Assembly: GCA_032622095.1 (NCBI GenBank)
Contig: CP136069.1
Coordinates: forward strand, 165,408,394-165,472,393
Length of the DNA: 64,000 nucleotides
Reading direction: 5' to 3'
Origin: Siphonodentalium dalli
Lineage: Eukaryota; Mollusca; Scaphopoda; Gadilida; Siphonodentaliidae
The position numbers and the translations under genes are program-made. A model generated the notes under the pieces. It saw nothing but the letters and a program-made list of their open reading frames with translations, searched no databases and was not told where the DNA came from. This document shows positions 22,651 to 35,589 of the stretch, piece after piece; the first letter of the stretch is position 1, and the number at the start of each line of letters is the position of its first letter.

Positions 22651-24450
22651 TGGATTGCCTTAAATTTTGCGTGTCGTATTTTAAGATCTTCCGCAGGACA
22701 TGTTCAATATTTGGGTCCGATTGGACATGAGGGTGTATACTTTTGGCGCTTACAGACAGAGAGACAAACACACACTTGGTATTTATATAGGTAGAAACTA
22801 TAACAATGCGGACATGATAATGATATGGTGTCGAGTAGAATCGGGATAATTATGAAAGCAATGTCGCGCCATCATGTTCAATTTACAAGAGAGCGAAAGA
22901 GGCCCGCGTGTGCTTTCCTTACAGTGCCACTTAACTGTTGTAAGTAATTGGTCTATTATCCGGCGAAGCACAATAAATACATTCTTACATAATGATATAA
23001 CATTATCAGTGGATTTTAAAACGTTTCATCGATATTACTGGTCGCACTGGATGCTACTGCATAGATGTAATGTGAGTGATGCTGAATGCAATATTAATTT
23101 TATCCGCATGGTAATTTAAGCGAAAATTTGGCTTTTGAAATTTTGACTATAAGGTACTATTAACACAAGCTACGCCATGCTACTGTTACGATCGTATTTT
23201 GTTCGTATGGATGTTTTGTTTTGATTGTCATACATCGAGCGAGACGACTTACGTCCACGCTTGCTTTTAATCATATAGTTTTGACACACACTTTCTCGCC
23301 GGTTTCAATTTGAGTGGACCTTTACTTGACTAAGCTGTTATTATATAGTCTCGCTCGTTGTGCGACAATAAACAAAAAACGCCGAAACGCCCTGAATACA
23401 GTCGCCGATCTATAAGGTGCATGCACATGTCTTTCCATATTTCTGATTTCTCATGCAGGTTACAACTGACCACCCAACCAAACATCACATGGATGTGTCC
23501 ATTTTCATTATCTTATTATTTACAAGTTTATCTCGCATGTTATCCCACTTGTAGTTCTAATGTGAATATCACATCGAAATATTCATTTTTGAACTCTTCA
23601 CTTACTTAGATATACATCGCCCATCGTTTTTTTTTACATTGAAACAAAATTTGACCACGTCATAATTTCCCTGCTTTCGTCGGGAGAGTGAATGCATTCT
23701 ATCCGCGACTAATCGACACGCGGTTTGGATTCACGTGGGTGATCACGACGACAGGCCTCCCGTGCAAAACGGATCCCATTTTGCCACTTCCGGTTGGGAT
23801 CAGACAGCTCTTCCGGTTGCACATTTGTCACGATTTGATCATTTGAACGCATGCCAATTCGCATTTCCGCACCGCGTCCGAATACCAGTTCAGATTAGCC
23901 TCAACGAGACGACTAATATCCGACGGACAACAACGGGACATTAAAGTGTTTGCTGTCTACTCTGAGCTCACATAGGGACATGTCTGGAGGGATGCCAGGG
24001 ACTCTAGTGACGCGTCGGTCCACATACGGATCCGATGATCAAGATCATTCTTGCGAAATTCGACCGCTGTTACTGAATTACCTATACCGAAGGGAGCGTA
24101 AATTTACATCATATATAACACTGGTATTATGTTCAAGATTACCAGTTTTCTCAGTGTCTGAGTCCTAAATGGACGTTTGCGTGTTGGGGTATTTCCGGTC
24201 AACTCACATTAGGGATGTGGACGACAAACTAATGGGTCGTGTTTATGCTCGCATTAGAGCATTAATAAAACTCGGACATCTTGCGTTTAAAGATTCTTTT
24301 GATTCAACCAACCAAGATTCTCTTTTCTAGCTGCATGCAATTCCCACTTGGACGACTAACAGTCTGTATACATACAAATAATATTAGGCCCGTTTCTCAC
24401 GCGCTACGTTGTCATTCGGTTTGCTAACCGGATATCTGTCTATCAAATAT
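22651..24450. other. No supported gene; one interspersed repeat fragment
   Basis: The part at about 23,882-24,060 (TCCGACGGACAACAACGG, TTTGCTGTCTACT, GGATCCGATGATCAAGAT) recurs split at 25,705-25,775 and 26,105-26,220. There it flanks a family R copy, so family R is inserted in or part of this repeat. Frames of 69-92 codons carry no recognisable domain. Confidence 0.55.
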
Positions 24451-24768
24451 CGTGTCTGTCATTTGCAGAATGAGGTACCCAGAGTGGGGAATTTAATTAT
24501 GCTATTCCACACAGCGGGCTAGCATAACTAAATACACCCTCTTAGGAACTCATTCTTCTTAGGGCTCATCTTCTTAGTCTCAAATTAACATTGTTTTAGT
24601 TACTTTTTCCATTCTGGGAAGTTTGCAGAATTTAAAATAAAATGCATAATCGAGGTGACTAAATTGTGTGAACATCGACAACTTCAACTGGGAGCTTCAA
24701 TAACAGTTGAGACCTAAGCAGAATGAGGTCCCTCTGCGGACCTCATTCTGCGAATTACAGACACAGTA
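24451..24768. mobile_element. Inverted-repeat MITE (family C), copy 1
   Basis: Ends are GTGTCTGTCATTTGCAGAAT and its reverse complement, near CATTCTGCGAATTACAGACA. A second inverted CAGAATGAGGTCC/GGACCTCATTCTG pair lies at the right end. The interior (CTCAAATTAACATTGTTTTAG) is shared in inverted orientation with 58,560-58,942. Non-coding. Confidence 0.75.
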
Positions 24769-25704
24769 TATCTGCAGGCTTGACCGGATATATGCATGTC
24801 TAGAGTATTCGATGTAAGTTTGTTTTAACTCTTCTCACAGCGAAACGAAACGAAACGATGCGCGTCAACGTTTTGTCATAATCCTATTGTTTTTGGCAGA
24901 CTTTCTCGTTCGTTTCGACTTGGATGGCACTTTACGCGATTAGCCTATACATAATAATTGCTAGAACAACGACTTTCAGGAAACAATGATTGTTGAAACC
25001 AAATTATCTGAATGCGTATATAAATACCGTTTGCTGCAATGGGGTGTCGTTTCAAATCCTACTGGAACATACAGTATGTCATCGCTAAACGATTAATACA
25101 GATATTTTAATCGGGATCTGCGTGAAGAATACATTAAACTTCATTCAAGCCGCAGCATATTGTCGCCAACTTCAAATTTTACTGAAGATACATGTTATGA
25201 GATATCAATGGAAAAGTATATAATGGAATGGTCTAGTGTTTAACTCGAGGGGATGTTCAGGAAATATAAGCAGACGACATATCTTACAAAAGCAGAATTA
25301 TTCATATTCATTGGTGGGAAAATGTTCAGACAATAAGTTCAACAAACGGCCTACTCGATAGTGAGTATTTATAGTAAAGCTGAGCGGGTCATTTTCGCCA
25401 CATTTTTCGTGTGCTGGGTATATATCCAGGTCAGTGAAAGGGTGTTTTGTCTGCCCAGCTTGACCTTTGTGGGTTTAAATTGAAATTATCACCTTTCTTA
25501 ACGTTATATCGCCGATAAAAGAATATTTGGGGCAGAAATAACATGTCATCCGATGCAAGATTTTTGTATCACAATAAGTGCCGAAAACACAGCAAAGGTC
25601 AAGCTGGGTACCAAAAACATTTCCGCAAAGCTGGGCACCCAACACACCAATGACCCCTAATTCAACTTTAGGAACGAAAGGGATAACCACAAATGTTCAT
25701 AGAA
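24769..25704. other. No gene seen
   Basis: A GCAGACGAC motif (25,270) and ACAATAAGTTCAACAAACGG (about 25,334) resemble the inverted repeat at 16.7 kb. A 71-codon minus-strand frame (25,475-25,690) has no known motif. Confidence 0.5.
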
Positions 25705-26230
25705 TTCCGGTTTAGATTAGCCCCAAAGAGACTACTATTATCCAAATATCCGACGGACAACAACAGAACATTAAAGTGATGTGAAACACCCCGCTGAATA
25801 ACAATTAATCATGCCAAACTAAGTTATTTTCATAAATTTGATATACAAATAGTCAGAAAACAGCGTCATCGTTATAAACGAATTAAACGCGATGACTACA
25901 ACTATCCGTGCAATCGTTGTCGTAATTTATGCCAATAATAGGACTCAAATAATGTAGTATATATTTACATTTGGGCGTAGTTCAATTGTGGTATTCTCTA
26001 TTTTCGATAATCTTAGTTGATAGCTTCATTCATCCAGTGGTGATGGTGTTTGGATTCTAACTTACCGATTTTATTCATTGAAATAAGTCCATAATATGAC
26101 TTTAAAATGTTTGCTGTCTACTTTAAGCTCACACGGAGACATGTCTGAAATGAGAGATGCCATCTGCAGATACTCTATAGTGCGCTTCGGTCTACAGGGA
26201 TCCGATGATCAAGATATTCGAGCGACATTC
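25705..26230. repeat. Interspersed repeat with a distant family R copy
   Basis: The outer parts match 23,882-24,060. The central 25,774-26,105 shares its start (AAAGTGATGTGAAACAC) and end (GAAATAAGTCCATAATATG) with family R at 12.75, 51.7 and 56.8 kb, but the middle is strongly diverged. Confidence 0.6.
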
Positions 26231-26845
26231 GACGAGAACCCCGACATATGAGACCGAATTAGCATATAGTACTGCGCGATGAGTGCTTGAATTACATCAT
26301 ATATACATAGGCTCTATATATAGATACCAGTTTACGCGGTGTCTGAGTCATGAACGTTTGTGTTTAGGGCCAACTCACGTTGTGGATGTTAATGACAAAT
26401 TAATGCGTCAAAGTATGTACTGACATTACCGTCTCAATAACACAAGAATTGGGCAATCTATTCAACCAAGATTCGATTTTCTAACTGCATTTCCCATAAT
26501 TACATGATAAATATTTGACTTTGATACTGTCCCACAAATTTCGAAGATATCAAATTTCTTCAGAATGTGAAAAGAAAATCTAAAGTGCATGATAACAGTT
26601 TTCTGGTTGCAAATTTGTCTTTATTGGATCTTCTATGGACGACCAACATTGGTATGAGTGATGGAAATCATGGGACTATTTGAATCAGGAACAATGTTCA
26701 TATGGGGATGGTGGGTCCACAAACTGTCAGGTAAAAACGGTACACCTCTCTGAAGATTTACACCCTTAAGGTAGCCAATCCTTTTCGGAGAATATAGAGT
26801 TTCATTACCAGAACGTGAAAGAGCATAAATAGAGGATATGAAATG

Positions 26846-26967
26846 AGTGTTTCTCTCATATGATATTTATGAAACGAGTCTAAGAATTTTCAGTTTTCTC
26901 GAGCCTACGGTGAGAGAAAACTGAAAATTCGTGACGAGTTTCATAAATATCATATGAGAGAAACACG
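26846..26967. repeat. Long perfect-armed hairpin
   Basis: GTGTTTCTCTCATATGATAT...GAAACGAGTC pairs with GACGAGTTTC...CATATGAGAGAAACAC, and AATTTTCAGTTTTCTC pairs with GAGAAAACTGAAAATT. The arms are about 55 bp with a very short loop. CGAATTACATATTCTATTTA beside it recurs at about 27,206. Confidence 0.8.
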
Positions 26968-29590
26968 AATTACATATTCTATTTATCATATGACACCTAT
27001 AAATTGATTATGATGTCCAAAACGCACACAAATCACTAAATAGCTATATGACATCGGCAGCAAAAGGTTAATGTGACGTCACTTCATTTCACCGGAAGCC
27101 CAATTACACCTGGTGAACTAGCAGAAATAATATGCACGCGAAGATATAGTGCGCTATTCTGTTCTCAGTTTGTGCCATTATATCGTATGTTTATTAGATA
27201 AATACGAATTACATATTCTATTTATCGTATAACAATGTCCAAAACTATATATTTCAAGATTATAATTGCGAGAATTTCGGCATCGCGTTGATTGACGCGC
27301 ACGAATTTGACCTGCATTTAGTTAGAGATGCGGCTCGGCCCAGGCTGCCATTCAGCCAATCAGAGCACACTTTTTGTCAACAAACCAATCAAATTATCGG
27401 AAGGTGATATGAACTAGTAGTTCATATGAAATTGATTTATGACATACCTTCCAACGTAAATAATGATTGAGTCATATGATAAAACTATATATACAAACTA
27501 AGTTTTATTTGAGATCCGAACATATTGAGCCGCTTTAATTTGAAGATTAGCGATAATTTGTGTCTACAGATAATAACAGTCCTTCGATGGAACAAACCAT
27601 TTTCTGCTGTAACTTATTTGTTCCATCTGAATTTGCTCGAAAAAACACGTCTGTTCTAGGTACATATATCGGTAAAATTCGGCATTACAACAATACCTAC
27701 ATGTATATCTGCGCACAAAATAACCATTGGAACAAACGTGGCACTACCGACGACTCAAATTCAACTCGAATTAGATTCGAGTTTAATTCTAAATTCGTCT
27801 CTTGAAACAAACGTCGCATTTAATTCAAGACGAATCTAAATGATTTCTTAAAAGGGCACAAAGCGTTCATGGGGGTTTTGGTCAAAACGGCTAAATTATG
27901 AGGCTAAAATGTATAATACATCAACGGGACGGTTATTTAAATATATGTAAACAATTTCTCTATACATATCAATTCTAAAACGTAAAATTTAGTGAGAAAG
28001 ACCCTTGTTAATATTTTGAGGAGTGGAAATTATTGGTTTTATATCGCTATTTCTTTGGTATTTGACACATATTTTAGGTCGGACATGATTCTATGGGTGA
28101 TATTTTGATCTGAACTTGTCTGAAAGAAATCAGGTCCAGTTATTTTTGTGCCTTTTCAATTTAATAGCAAGTTGAGGTCAACGCGGGATAACACTTTTTT
28201 TGCGTCAGTAGGCCTATCTAAAACCGCGTCGTAAAATAAACATGGCGGGCAGGGATGTATAGCTAGTGCATGGGTCTCCGACTCTCCGTTCTGGGGAGGG
28301 TGACTCATAACTTTCGTAATTCAAATTGCATCCGCCTCGGCTGTTCCTTCACAGGCCTGGGTGATCGCCTATTCTGAATGGATCAGTAGACTTGTGATCA
28401 TGCACTGGGAGTACCATGGTTATGCCAGTATAAGAAAAATTAGAGACATGAACATGAACATGAAAATCGCAAAATCCTGGCCTCAAGCTTTCCGAATGTT
28501 GGAAATTTCCAACCTGACACCCCACTAAGGCTAAGGTTCTAAAATTTCCAACTGTTGACCATTTAAGTTCACAATTTTGAACAAACGTATAGGAAAATAT
28601 GTTTTCTTAAATTATTATAGCAATTCGACTGCCCATGGGGGTCGCAAGCTTCCCAAGTGTTGGAAATTTCCAACCTACATGTTACACCCCATGAGGTTGG
28701 AACATTTCCTACTGATGGCCATTTCAGTCAAAATTTTGGACCAAATTAGGAAAATAAGCAAATGTTGGTCTAAAAACAACAAATTCCCCACTAATTAATT
28801 GTTGGAAAATCAAATTACAAGAACAATTTCAACCTATTGTTGGTGTGTAATTTCCAACTAATAGTGTTGTTTCCAGTATGAACTGTCAATCTATTGAAAT
28901 TTGTTACCAAAGTTGGAGGGTGAGACAACCCCCCCCCCCCCCTGATCGCCACGTCCCTAGTAGCCGGTATATCCAAACGGAAGTAAAATTTTATTTAGTG
29001 CGTCTACTCGCATTTAATTTGAAACAAACGTCGCACTTTTGTCGACTCGAAGTCAAATACCACCAAATTACGTCACGCTCGATGGTGTTTTAGAGTTTCA
29101 ATTGAAATTCCCTTATTAGCATATATAAATTCGAGTCGACTGGGATGATACGTTTGTTTCAAACACGGATCTCAGACGCATCAGAATTGGATTCGTGTTG
29201 CCCACACGCATTCTTCGTCGGTATATAGTACGTCTACTCGCATTTATTTGAAACAAACGTCGCACTTTTGTCAACTCGAACTCAATTAATTGAATTCGAG
29301 TCGTCGGTAGTGCGACGTTTGTTTCGAGGGTAGTCTGGTAATAAATAATGGATCTGAGTTTGAAGTTACGAAAACCACTCTGCTTTTGCGCTGGAAGCAA
29401 ATAGTAGTGCTCACTCAACATTCAAGGTATACGTGCAGTAAATTTCAAGTAAACTGGTATAGTTTGGGGCGCCGATTACCCATATAATTATGCCTAGTAA
29501 ATGTCTTGATTTTGTCGCGTTCCGGCACCAAATCACACCAGGTTCAGCCATATCCATCAGTGTCGTCTTCGTCTTGGGTGTAGTAATTTT
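26968..29590. other. No supported gene; several small palindromes
   Basis: Palindromes built on GAAACAAACGTCGCA and CGACTCGAA occur at 27,725-27,835 and 29,258-29,325, with partial copies near 29,020-29,060. Phrases with GGAAATTTCCAACCT repeat at 28,500-28,690, and a poly-C run lies at about 28,929-28,942. No recognisable protein was found. Confidence 0.55.
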
Positions 29591-29830
29591 AACTATGATT
29601 TATATAAAAACATGAGGGATCCTTATTGTAATTGTTGGGGAATGGAAACCGTTTGTCACTTCTTACATTACTTTACACATTATGAATATGAAAGAGAAAT
29701 ATGCATTGGCAACTTGAAACGACGACATTATTAGAAGGTTCTCATGATTTATCTCTGGAAGAAAACATTGCAATATTTGCACATGTACAAAAGTTTATTG
29801 TCCAAACAATACGATTCAGTACATAACCGT
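29591..29830 (+). mobile_element. Decayed LINE ORF2 C-terminal fragment
   Basis: Frame-by-frame reading gives a Cys-His cluster of the kind that ends many non-LTR retrotransposon polyproteins: CNCWGMETVCHF followed by HYEYEREICIG. A stop at about 29,732-29,734 breaks the frame. Another frame then continues with EGSHDLSLEENIAIFAHVQ, also LINE-like. No reverse transcriptase domain remains. This is a 5'-truncated, frame-broken relic on the plus strand. Confidence 0.55.
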
Positions 29831-30814
29831 TTCGGAATTTTTGTTGAATAAAACTAAGAAACGCCAACTTTGAAGAGAGCATATAGACTCAAACACATAG
29901 AGCCCTCTCAACCAGTCACTGACCACTTCATATGGGCCCGGGGACTGGGTCAGACACAAATATTACAAGAAAACCCCATAGTCAGAAATGGTAACGCGCT
30001 CAAGATAATATATTATATACCCATGTATGATTGTAATTATGGAATATTTTTCATTTCTGTTATTTGTAATTGGCATAGCTGATCACAAACCAAAAATCAA
30101 CATTATTGACATAATGTAAACGCCAATAAACGAAATTGAAATTCTCAACTACACCTTTTACCGGGCTCGGCCTCGGGGTCGCACTACAACTTTTAATGTG
30201 TCCCAATAATTAACATTCTATAAATAGAACGCACAGCGCTATGGCAGCGCCCAGGCGAAACACGAATTTGTATTTTAGTATACACGCGGCGCGCGTAATA
30301 AATGATCAATTATAGCAACAACATTACAGCTAAACATTTGGGTATCTCGGAGTTGACCTGGACTCCACCCCAAATTAGTATCTGCAACAACCGTTTAAAG
30401 AGAGGAGGAAAGAACGCTCTTTATTTTACCATATATACGGCAGTAAATAGAGATTGATGTTAATATACCATATCATATACCTTAGTATATCATATGTATA
30501 CCACATTATATCATATACCATACCATATAACATATCATATACCATGCATATCAGGAATAGAAAACACACGGAAAGCTTTATCATATACCATATCATGCTG
30601 AATAGAAAACATACGGATAACTCTTCGTTGTTCCATGCCAACATATCCTCATGCAAATAGGTTAATATTGGACGTAAATATCCACATAAGTTCATATTGG
30701 ACGCAATTGATTCTGAAACAAGTAAAGCCATATATTGAGCGTATACCTGTTATAAAGAGACGTGTAAGTCGTGTCGATGAAAATAGGTAGATTAAATAGA
30801 GAGAACTTAGAGCT
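29831..30814. other. No gene seen; CATATAC-rich stretch
   Basis: 30,460-30,600 is a degenerate simple repeat of CATATCATATACCA type, which produces Tyr/Ile/Met-rich frames on both strands. Nothing else was recognised. Confidence 0.55.
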
Positions 30815-31240
30815 TTCCGATGAATGGCAACAAGCCATATTTCCGAGTAAATCCTGAAAAATACCCATAATTCTGCTGCGGTTAAGGAGTCGATTATTTA
30901 GGGCATTACTGTAGTTAACGTATTTATCAGCCAATACGCCAAGGATTATATAGCCAACAATATGTAATCGGGGTTCATGATTAGATGGCTAGTGGCATCT
31001 AATCGCGAGGACATGCATGTGGCACGTGATGTTCGATTGAATATCAGAATGTTGGATATCATATAATCCCATATCCCATTATATATCGAATATAGCGAAT
31101 TATCGAAAAAATGAAATACAACGAAAAAGCGAAATAGGAAAATGCAGCGAAATAGCGAAATAGAGCGAAAAGGCGAAATAGGAAAATACAGCGAAATAGA
31201 GCGAAATATAGAGCGAAATATAGAAATAGGAAATTATTTT
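30815..31240. repeat. Low-copy repeat shared with 49.9-50.5 kb
   Basis: It begins with half of a family B MITE (GATGAATGGCAACAAGCCAT...GGGCATTACTGTA). It continues through GATGTTCGATT.AATATCAGAAT and CCCATATCCCAT, and ends in a GCGAAATAG-rich segment. The same order occurs at 49,932-50,520, so both the MITE half and its neighbour were duplicated together. Confidence 0.7.
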
Positions 31241-31614
31241 TATTAACGAAATACGGAGAATATTTGAAGAAGTGTTTTTGACGAAATAACGGACATATTT
31301 GAACAAGTGTTTTAAAGTGTGGTGTTGCAATTTCCCATACAAATCGCCGTTATTTCGTCAAAGTACATTCTTTATAGAGTTATTACCCTTCAGATTAAAT
31401 GTGTTATTCAATCGAAACCACGCGTGCCTCCCGTGGTCGCGATTATATGCCAATAGCCATCTAAATGTGAACCCCGATTGACTATATTTTGGTAGTCAAA
31501 CGTGTGCGTATTAGGTGCATTTATCGACTTATGTTGATCCCCGGAACGGGATCCGGACCGGGATGAAACAAACACGAACATAATTCCTGTCCTCAAACCA
31601 CCATGGGGCTTTAA
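31241..31614. other. No gene seen
   Basis: Short frames only. TATTTCGT-type blocks continue from the neighbouring GCGAAATAG region. Confidence 0.5.
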
Positions 31615-31747
31615 CCCTGAATTTTTGTGAAAACCATCCATGTGCCAATGCGTTATATCCCAAGGGAGACTCGCATATACAAGATACCTTAATGCACTGG
31701 TACACGGTCTTTAATGGTGCACCAGCGCAGCTCCCATCATGGAAGGG
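31615..31747. mobile_element. Short TTAA-flanked MITE (piggyBac-like), copy 3
   Basis: TTAA at 31,611-31,614 and 31,748-31,751 flanks CCCTGAATTT and CATCATGGAAGGG. The interior keeps a worn hairpin (GTGCCAATGCGTTATAT, then CTCGCATATACAAGA). The end AGCGCAGCTC is shared with copy 2 at 14.2 kb. Confidence 0.65.
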
Positions 31748-31751
31748 TTAA

Positions 31752-33302
31752 TACGTTATATGGGTAAACAAAAATTAAAGATGCCTTGTCCGATCGGACG
31801 CCATAGAACCACCAGCTGTACTTTTGATATAGCAGAATATAGTTAGATCTCGGCCCCATTAATAGCAAGTTTTGGTGGTCACATATCGACTTTATTTTTG
31901 AATTGTTTTGGCAATGTTTGTTTAAAATCATTGATTTGCAGGCAAGCAAAACTTCCAAATGCGCGTCTCTTACAAAGAGCGTCAATGATATGTGTCTGTC
32001 TCCCAAAAGCTGTCGGCAACAACTAGCATTATTATTTATGAGCTATAGAGATTGTTTAGGGTGTATTATTTATGGGTTATTTTGTGGATATTGGCGATGC
32101 CGTTGTGTTTACGGTGTATTACTTATGGGTGATTTGTGGATTTTCGTGATGCCTTTGTGGATTTTCGCGATGTCGTTGTGGATTTTCGCGATGCCGTTGT
32201 GAAACAATTGATGGTGACTGCAAGTATTTTTGTATTTTTTTGTCGGGTAAGCTGAAAATTGGCTTCGGAAATTTTGACTAATTTTGTGTCAAATCGGACC
32301 GTACATATCGAGTAGATAAACGTACTCTTTCGGTCGATATTCGGTGATCCTAGCATGAAATAGTTTGTGAACGATCTACTTGGCCCGAATATCTAACGAA
32401 ACATGGTACCTGTATCTCCATTGCAATTAAATCCACCAACAATTTAAGAATAAACTGAATTGTTTGTCGGCATTATACATGTTATACGAAGTAAGCTACT
32501 TTTTTCGGTAATCAAATATCTTGGTTTCGTGGTGTTACTCTGAGGCGTTATTTCGCTAAAATCCGATTCAGATTCTGGATTCAGATTACAGATTGGTCCC
32601 CGTACGACTTGGTTCGGCAAAAGAACAGACCAGAAATTGGCAGAATCAGTAAACGAACAGACCGTAATCTCAATTTCGTGGTAATCCGATTGGGATTCGG
32701 ATTCCGATTACGGACTCAAATGTTCGTAATGTAATCAAACCGAGATTTCGCCACCCCAGAGTTTAAAAACACAATAAAACATAAGAATCCGTCTCTTGTG
32801 TACAAATTATTGCAGAATATAAACGATCTATATCAAAGAATTTTAAATGCGGAGACAAATTTGTTTTATTGAATGTAAACTGGGAGAATATTACTGAAAT
32901 TAGCCAAATAATAACGCTATTGATAGTAACGCTGGGGGAGCACTTCGGTTGATGGCGAAGCAATTGCAAATCATTGTTGATTGTCACTTTCATATGTCCA
33001 TTTCATAATTCCATCCTTAAAATACCGCCTGAACGCATGTCGATTTCGAATTCGGCGGATACGTCATCATTGACCGAATGCATATGAACCTGCATGGATA
33101 TGTCTTCTGCTGTGTTCGTTATTATAATGTTTCTTCTTATTCAAGAAATAGTAGGATTATATGGTATCGATGGATTATCAGATACACGTATGTACTATCA
33201 TCTAGTCTTAAAGTTATAGCAATTTCATGTTTAACATGTTTTGTTTCGTTAAATGCAGTCGTTTTGCACAATAGTCTCTGTATAGACAACAGACACATGT
33301 TC
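31752..33302. other. No supported gene; small tandem repeat
   Basis: 32,125-32,200 repeats a ~21-bp unit, GTGGATTTTCGCGATGCCGTT, about four times, explaining the periodic frames there. 31,770-31,900 resembles 16,390-16,500 (AAAGATGCC.TGTC.GATC, then CCCATTAAT). 32,560-32,740 is rich in ATTCGGATTCCGATTAC variants. Confidence 0.55.
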
Positions 33303-34013
33303 TAGGGACGTGGCTAGAAGTTTCCTAAAATTTCCAGCCAACTGCCCCCCCCCCCCCCCCATTGAACCAAACATCAATCTCACAGGTTCGCAGAATTCAA
33401 TTTGCTCCCCTTGGAAATATCCAATCTGACAAACACTAAGATTGGAAAATTACCAACTTTTACTGGTTGAAAAAAAATAAAAAAAATGAGAACAATGCCA
33501 ACCTATATATGGTGTCAAATTAATGTCCAACTAATGTGTCATGCATGACATTTCCGACTGCTGGAATGTACCAAAGTTTAGTTTAGATATATTTATTTCA
33601 AATATATGTCAAATTTAGATAACACATGATATATAACACATACATTTGTTTATACATACAAAGGAATTGGGGGACAAGTACTGACTCACTTAAGGGTACC
33701 CCCTCTCCCATATGTTATTACACTGAAAAAATAAATAATTAGTAATGGCAAAGCAACATGACTACCAAAACAAGTTGAACATATATACAGATCATTGGAC
33801 ACCCCTCTCCCGAGTTAGTCATAAGTTTGTATATGTATTTATTTAAAATCGGGTTTGTTTGTTGCGTTTGTTGGCTTGTACGTATCATTATTTGAAACAG
33901 TTAGTCAAAATAATCCTGATTTTCCTCACGTATGAATGACTGCACAGCTTAGCAAATTGTACCAAAGTTCGGGGTGGGGGTCGAGACACACAATCAACCC
34001 CTGTCGTCACGTC
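33303..34013. repeat. Repeat bounded by AGGGACGTG / CACGTCCCT (family J), composite
   Basis: It begins TAGGGACGTGGCTAGAAG and ends GTCGTCACGTCCCTG. Interior phrases such as CCTAAAATTTCCAGCC and a poly-C run (about 33,346-33,360) recur in fragments at 5.5, 17.9, 19.8 and 28.5 kb. 33,570-33,890 starts GTTTAGATATATTTATTTC and looks like a separate insertion resembling a reversed LINE 3' end. Confidence 0.45.
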
Positions 34014-35158
34014 CCTGTTCAACCGACAAGTTTCGTGTGTTCTTCACAACATCTTCGGAATTTGATTCAGGAGGCCAAGAGCTGTCACGTTTAGATATGC
34101 TTGCCATCATCAATAAACACACTTTAACTTGAAAAAAAAGATGCGATTAAGTCGGATTGGCAGCAAATTATGTGCCGTGTATATACACATAGAAGAAAAG
34201 CATGACTTTCACAACAAACATGCACTTTATAAATATAAGATACAAATGATACTTGTGTCAAATACATGAGCCATGTTTGACGCTGGGAGAGAGTTTCGGA
34301 GACCACGTGGATTTCAAAATCTGACATAGAATCGGGAATTAGCCCCGCCCCCGTAATCGGCTTCGGATTCTCAATCCGGATTTTAGCGAAATTACGACTC
34401 TGAGCAATGCCCAAACCACTTCCTGTTAATCTATTTATAAAGTAAACAACTTTCCGGTTGAACTCGATTACGCAACTCCTGGCTGTGTTGTGACATATTT
34501 GACACACCTTGTCAACAGCAGCGTGTGCTGCAGAGGACAATGCTGGTGAATCGAACACTAAAGTTATAGCAGCTATCGACTAATCATAATGCGAGATTTA
34601 GCGACAAATATTCAATTTGAATTACAACTAATGACAAACAATGCAAAATATGGTCGATTTCCGGCAGACAATGTGTTAACATTCGATCGTTATTTTTGTC
34701 TAGAAGGGCGGATAATACTAGATTACATGTCGCAGTCCCCAAATCATGTTCTTGTATTTCGAGAGGGATGCGATCGAGAGATAACGATATAGGAATTCTG
34801 ATCATCCTGTATCCACGCCGTTATTTTGCGTGACAGGTACACGATTAACACAATGAACACGGTTCTCGCGTTATCTTCCCCATCATCATCGTGGATTTAA
34901 TGACGTCCTATTGCAGGGATCGATCCGAAGGTTATTTGTCCCCCGATCGGCGATGAGTGACATGTCATGTTATCAGGAGTCCGCTAATAAAAACCAGGGG
35001 ACCTAATTTTTTCATAGTGTTTCAGTCACGCATGCAGTTTGCATCATGTTTTGTACCTCTGCACTATTGAATTTATTCCCGTATATTGAGCAAGAAACGA
35101 TTTCCGTAAATTTCACGACAACCCGTACAAGATATAAGATACATAGAGATTATCACTA
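34014..35158. other. No supported gene; a 144-codon minus-strand frame
   Basis: The frame at 34,124-34,558 (-) is longer than most here and the DNA is not obviously repetitive. I recognise no domain, and its Cys-rich C-terminus fits no family I know. An exon of an unknown gene cannot be excluded. Confidence 0.35.
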
Positions 35159-35301
35159 CAGTGAAGTGATCTGAGTCTCCATATCACGCCGAGTTGAGAA
35201 GGTGAGATCACCGATCAGACCAGCTCACACAGGCTGCGAGTCTGATCCGTGATCTCACCTTCTCAACGAGACGTGATGTGGAGACTCAGATCACTTCACT
35301 G
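35159..35301. mobile_element. TA-flanked hairpin MITE, 143 bp
   Basis: CAGTGAAGTGATCTGAGTCT at the left and AGACTCAGATCACTTCACTG at the right are exact inverse copies flanked by TA. Inner arms TGAGAAGGTGAGATCA/TGATCTCACCTTCTCA and ATCAGAC/GTCTGAT continue, leaving a loop of about 25 bp. The CAGTG terminus and TA site suggest Tc1/mariner-type mobilisation. Confidence 0.8.
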
Positions 35302-35589
35302 TAGTAATAATATGTTTATTATATGACCTATTGAACTTAATGATTACAACCAACCTCTGAAATTGTATTACGAAAAAGGGGATAAGTTGAATTCAAATTT
35401 AATGAACGATTAATCGCAACAATTTAATCAACAACAACAATTTTGAGAAGAAGTGTTCCAATTGAAAATAGTTCAGGAGCCTCGTTCTGATTCAGACACG
35501 CATGGTATGGAATCGGATCACGATACTATCATGATCCGATTAATCGGAAAACCATCACCAAACAATGGTGGTATTTAGTGAAAATAATG
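35302..35589. other. No gene seen
   Basis: A small palindrome, GGAATCGGATCACGAT...ATCATGATCCGATTAATC, lies at about 35,510-35,550. Otherwise nothing was recognised. Confidence 0.5.

Noticed and set aside
22066-22794. Overlapping frames in the poly-G/poly-C element as a transposase
   Set aside because: Frames are not conserved between the two copies (22.1 and 59.9 kb), and the Gly/Pro runs come from homopolymers.
34124-34558. 144-codon minus-strand frame as a conserved exon
   Set aside because: The composition looks protein-like in part, but no family could be named and no paralogue occurs here. It is left as unsupported.
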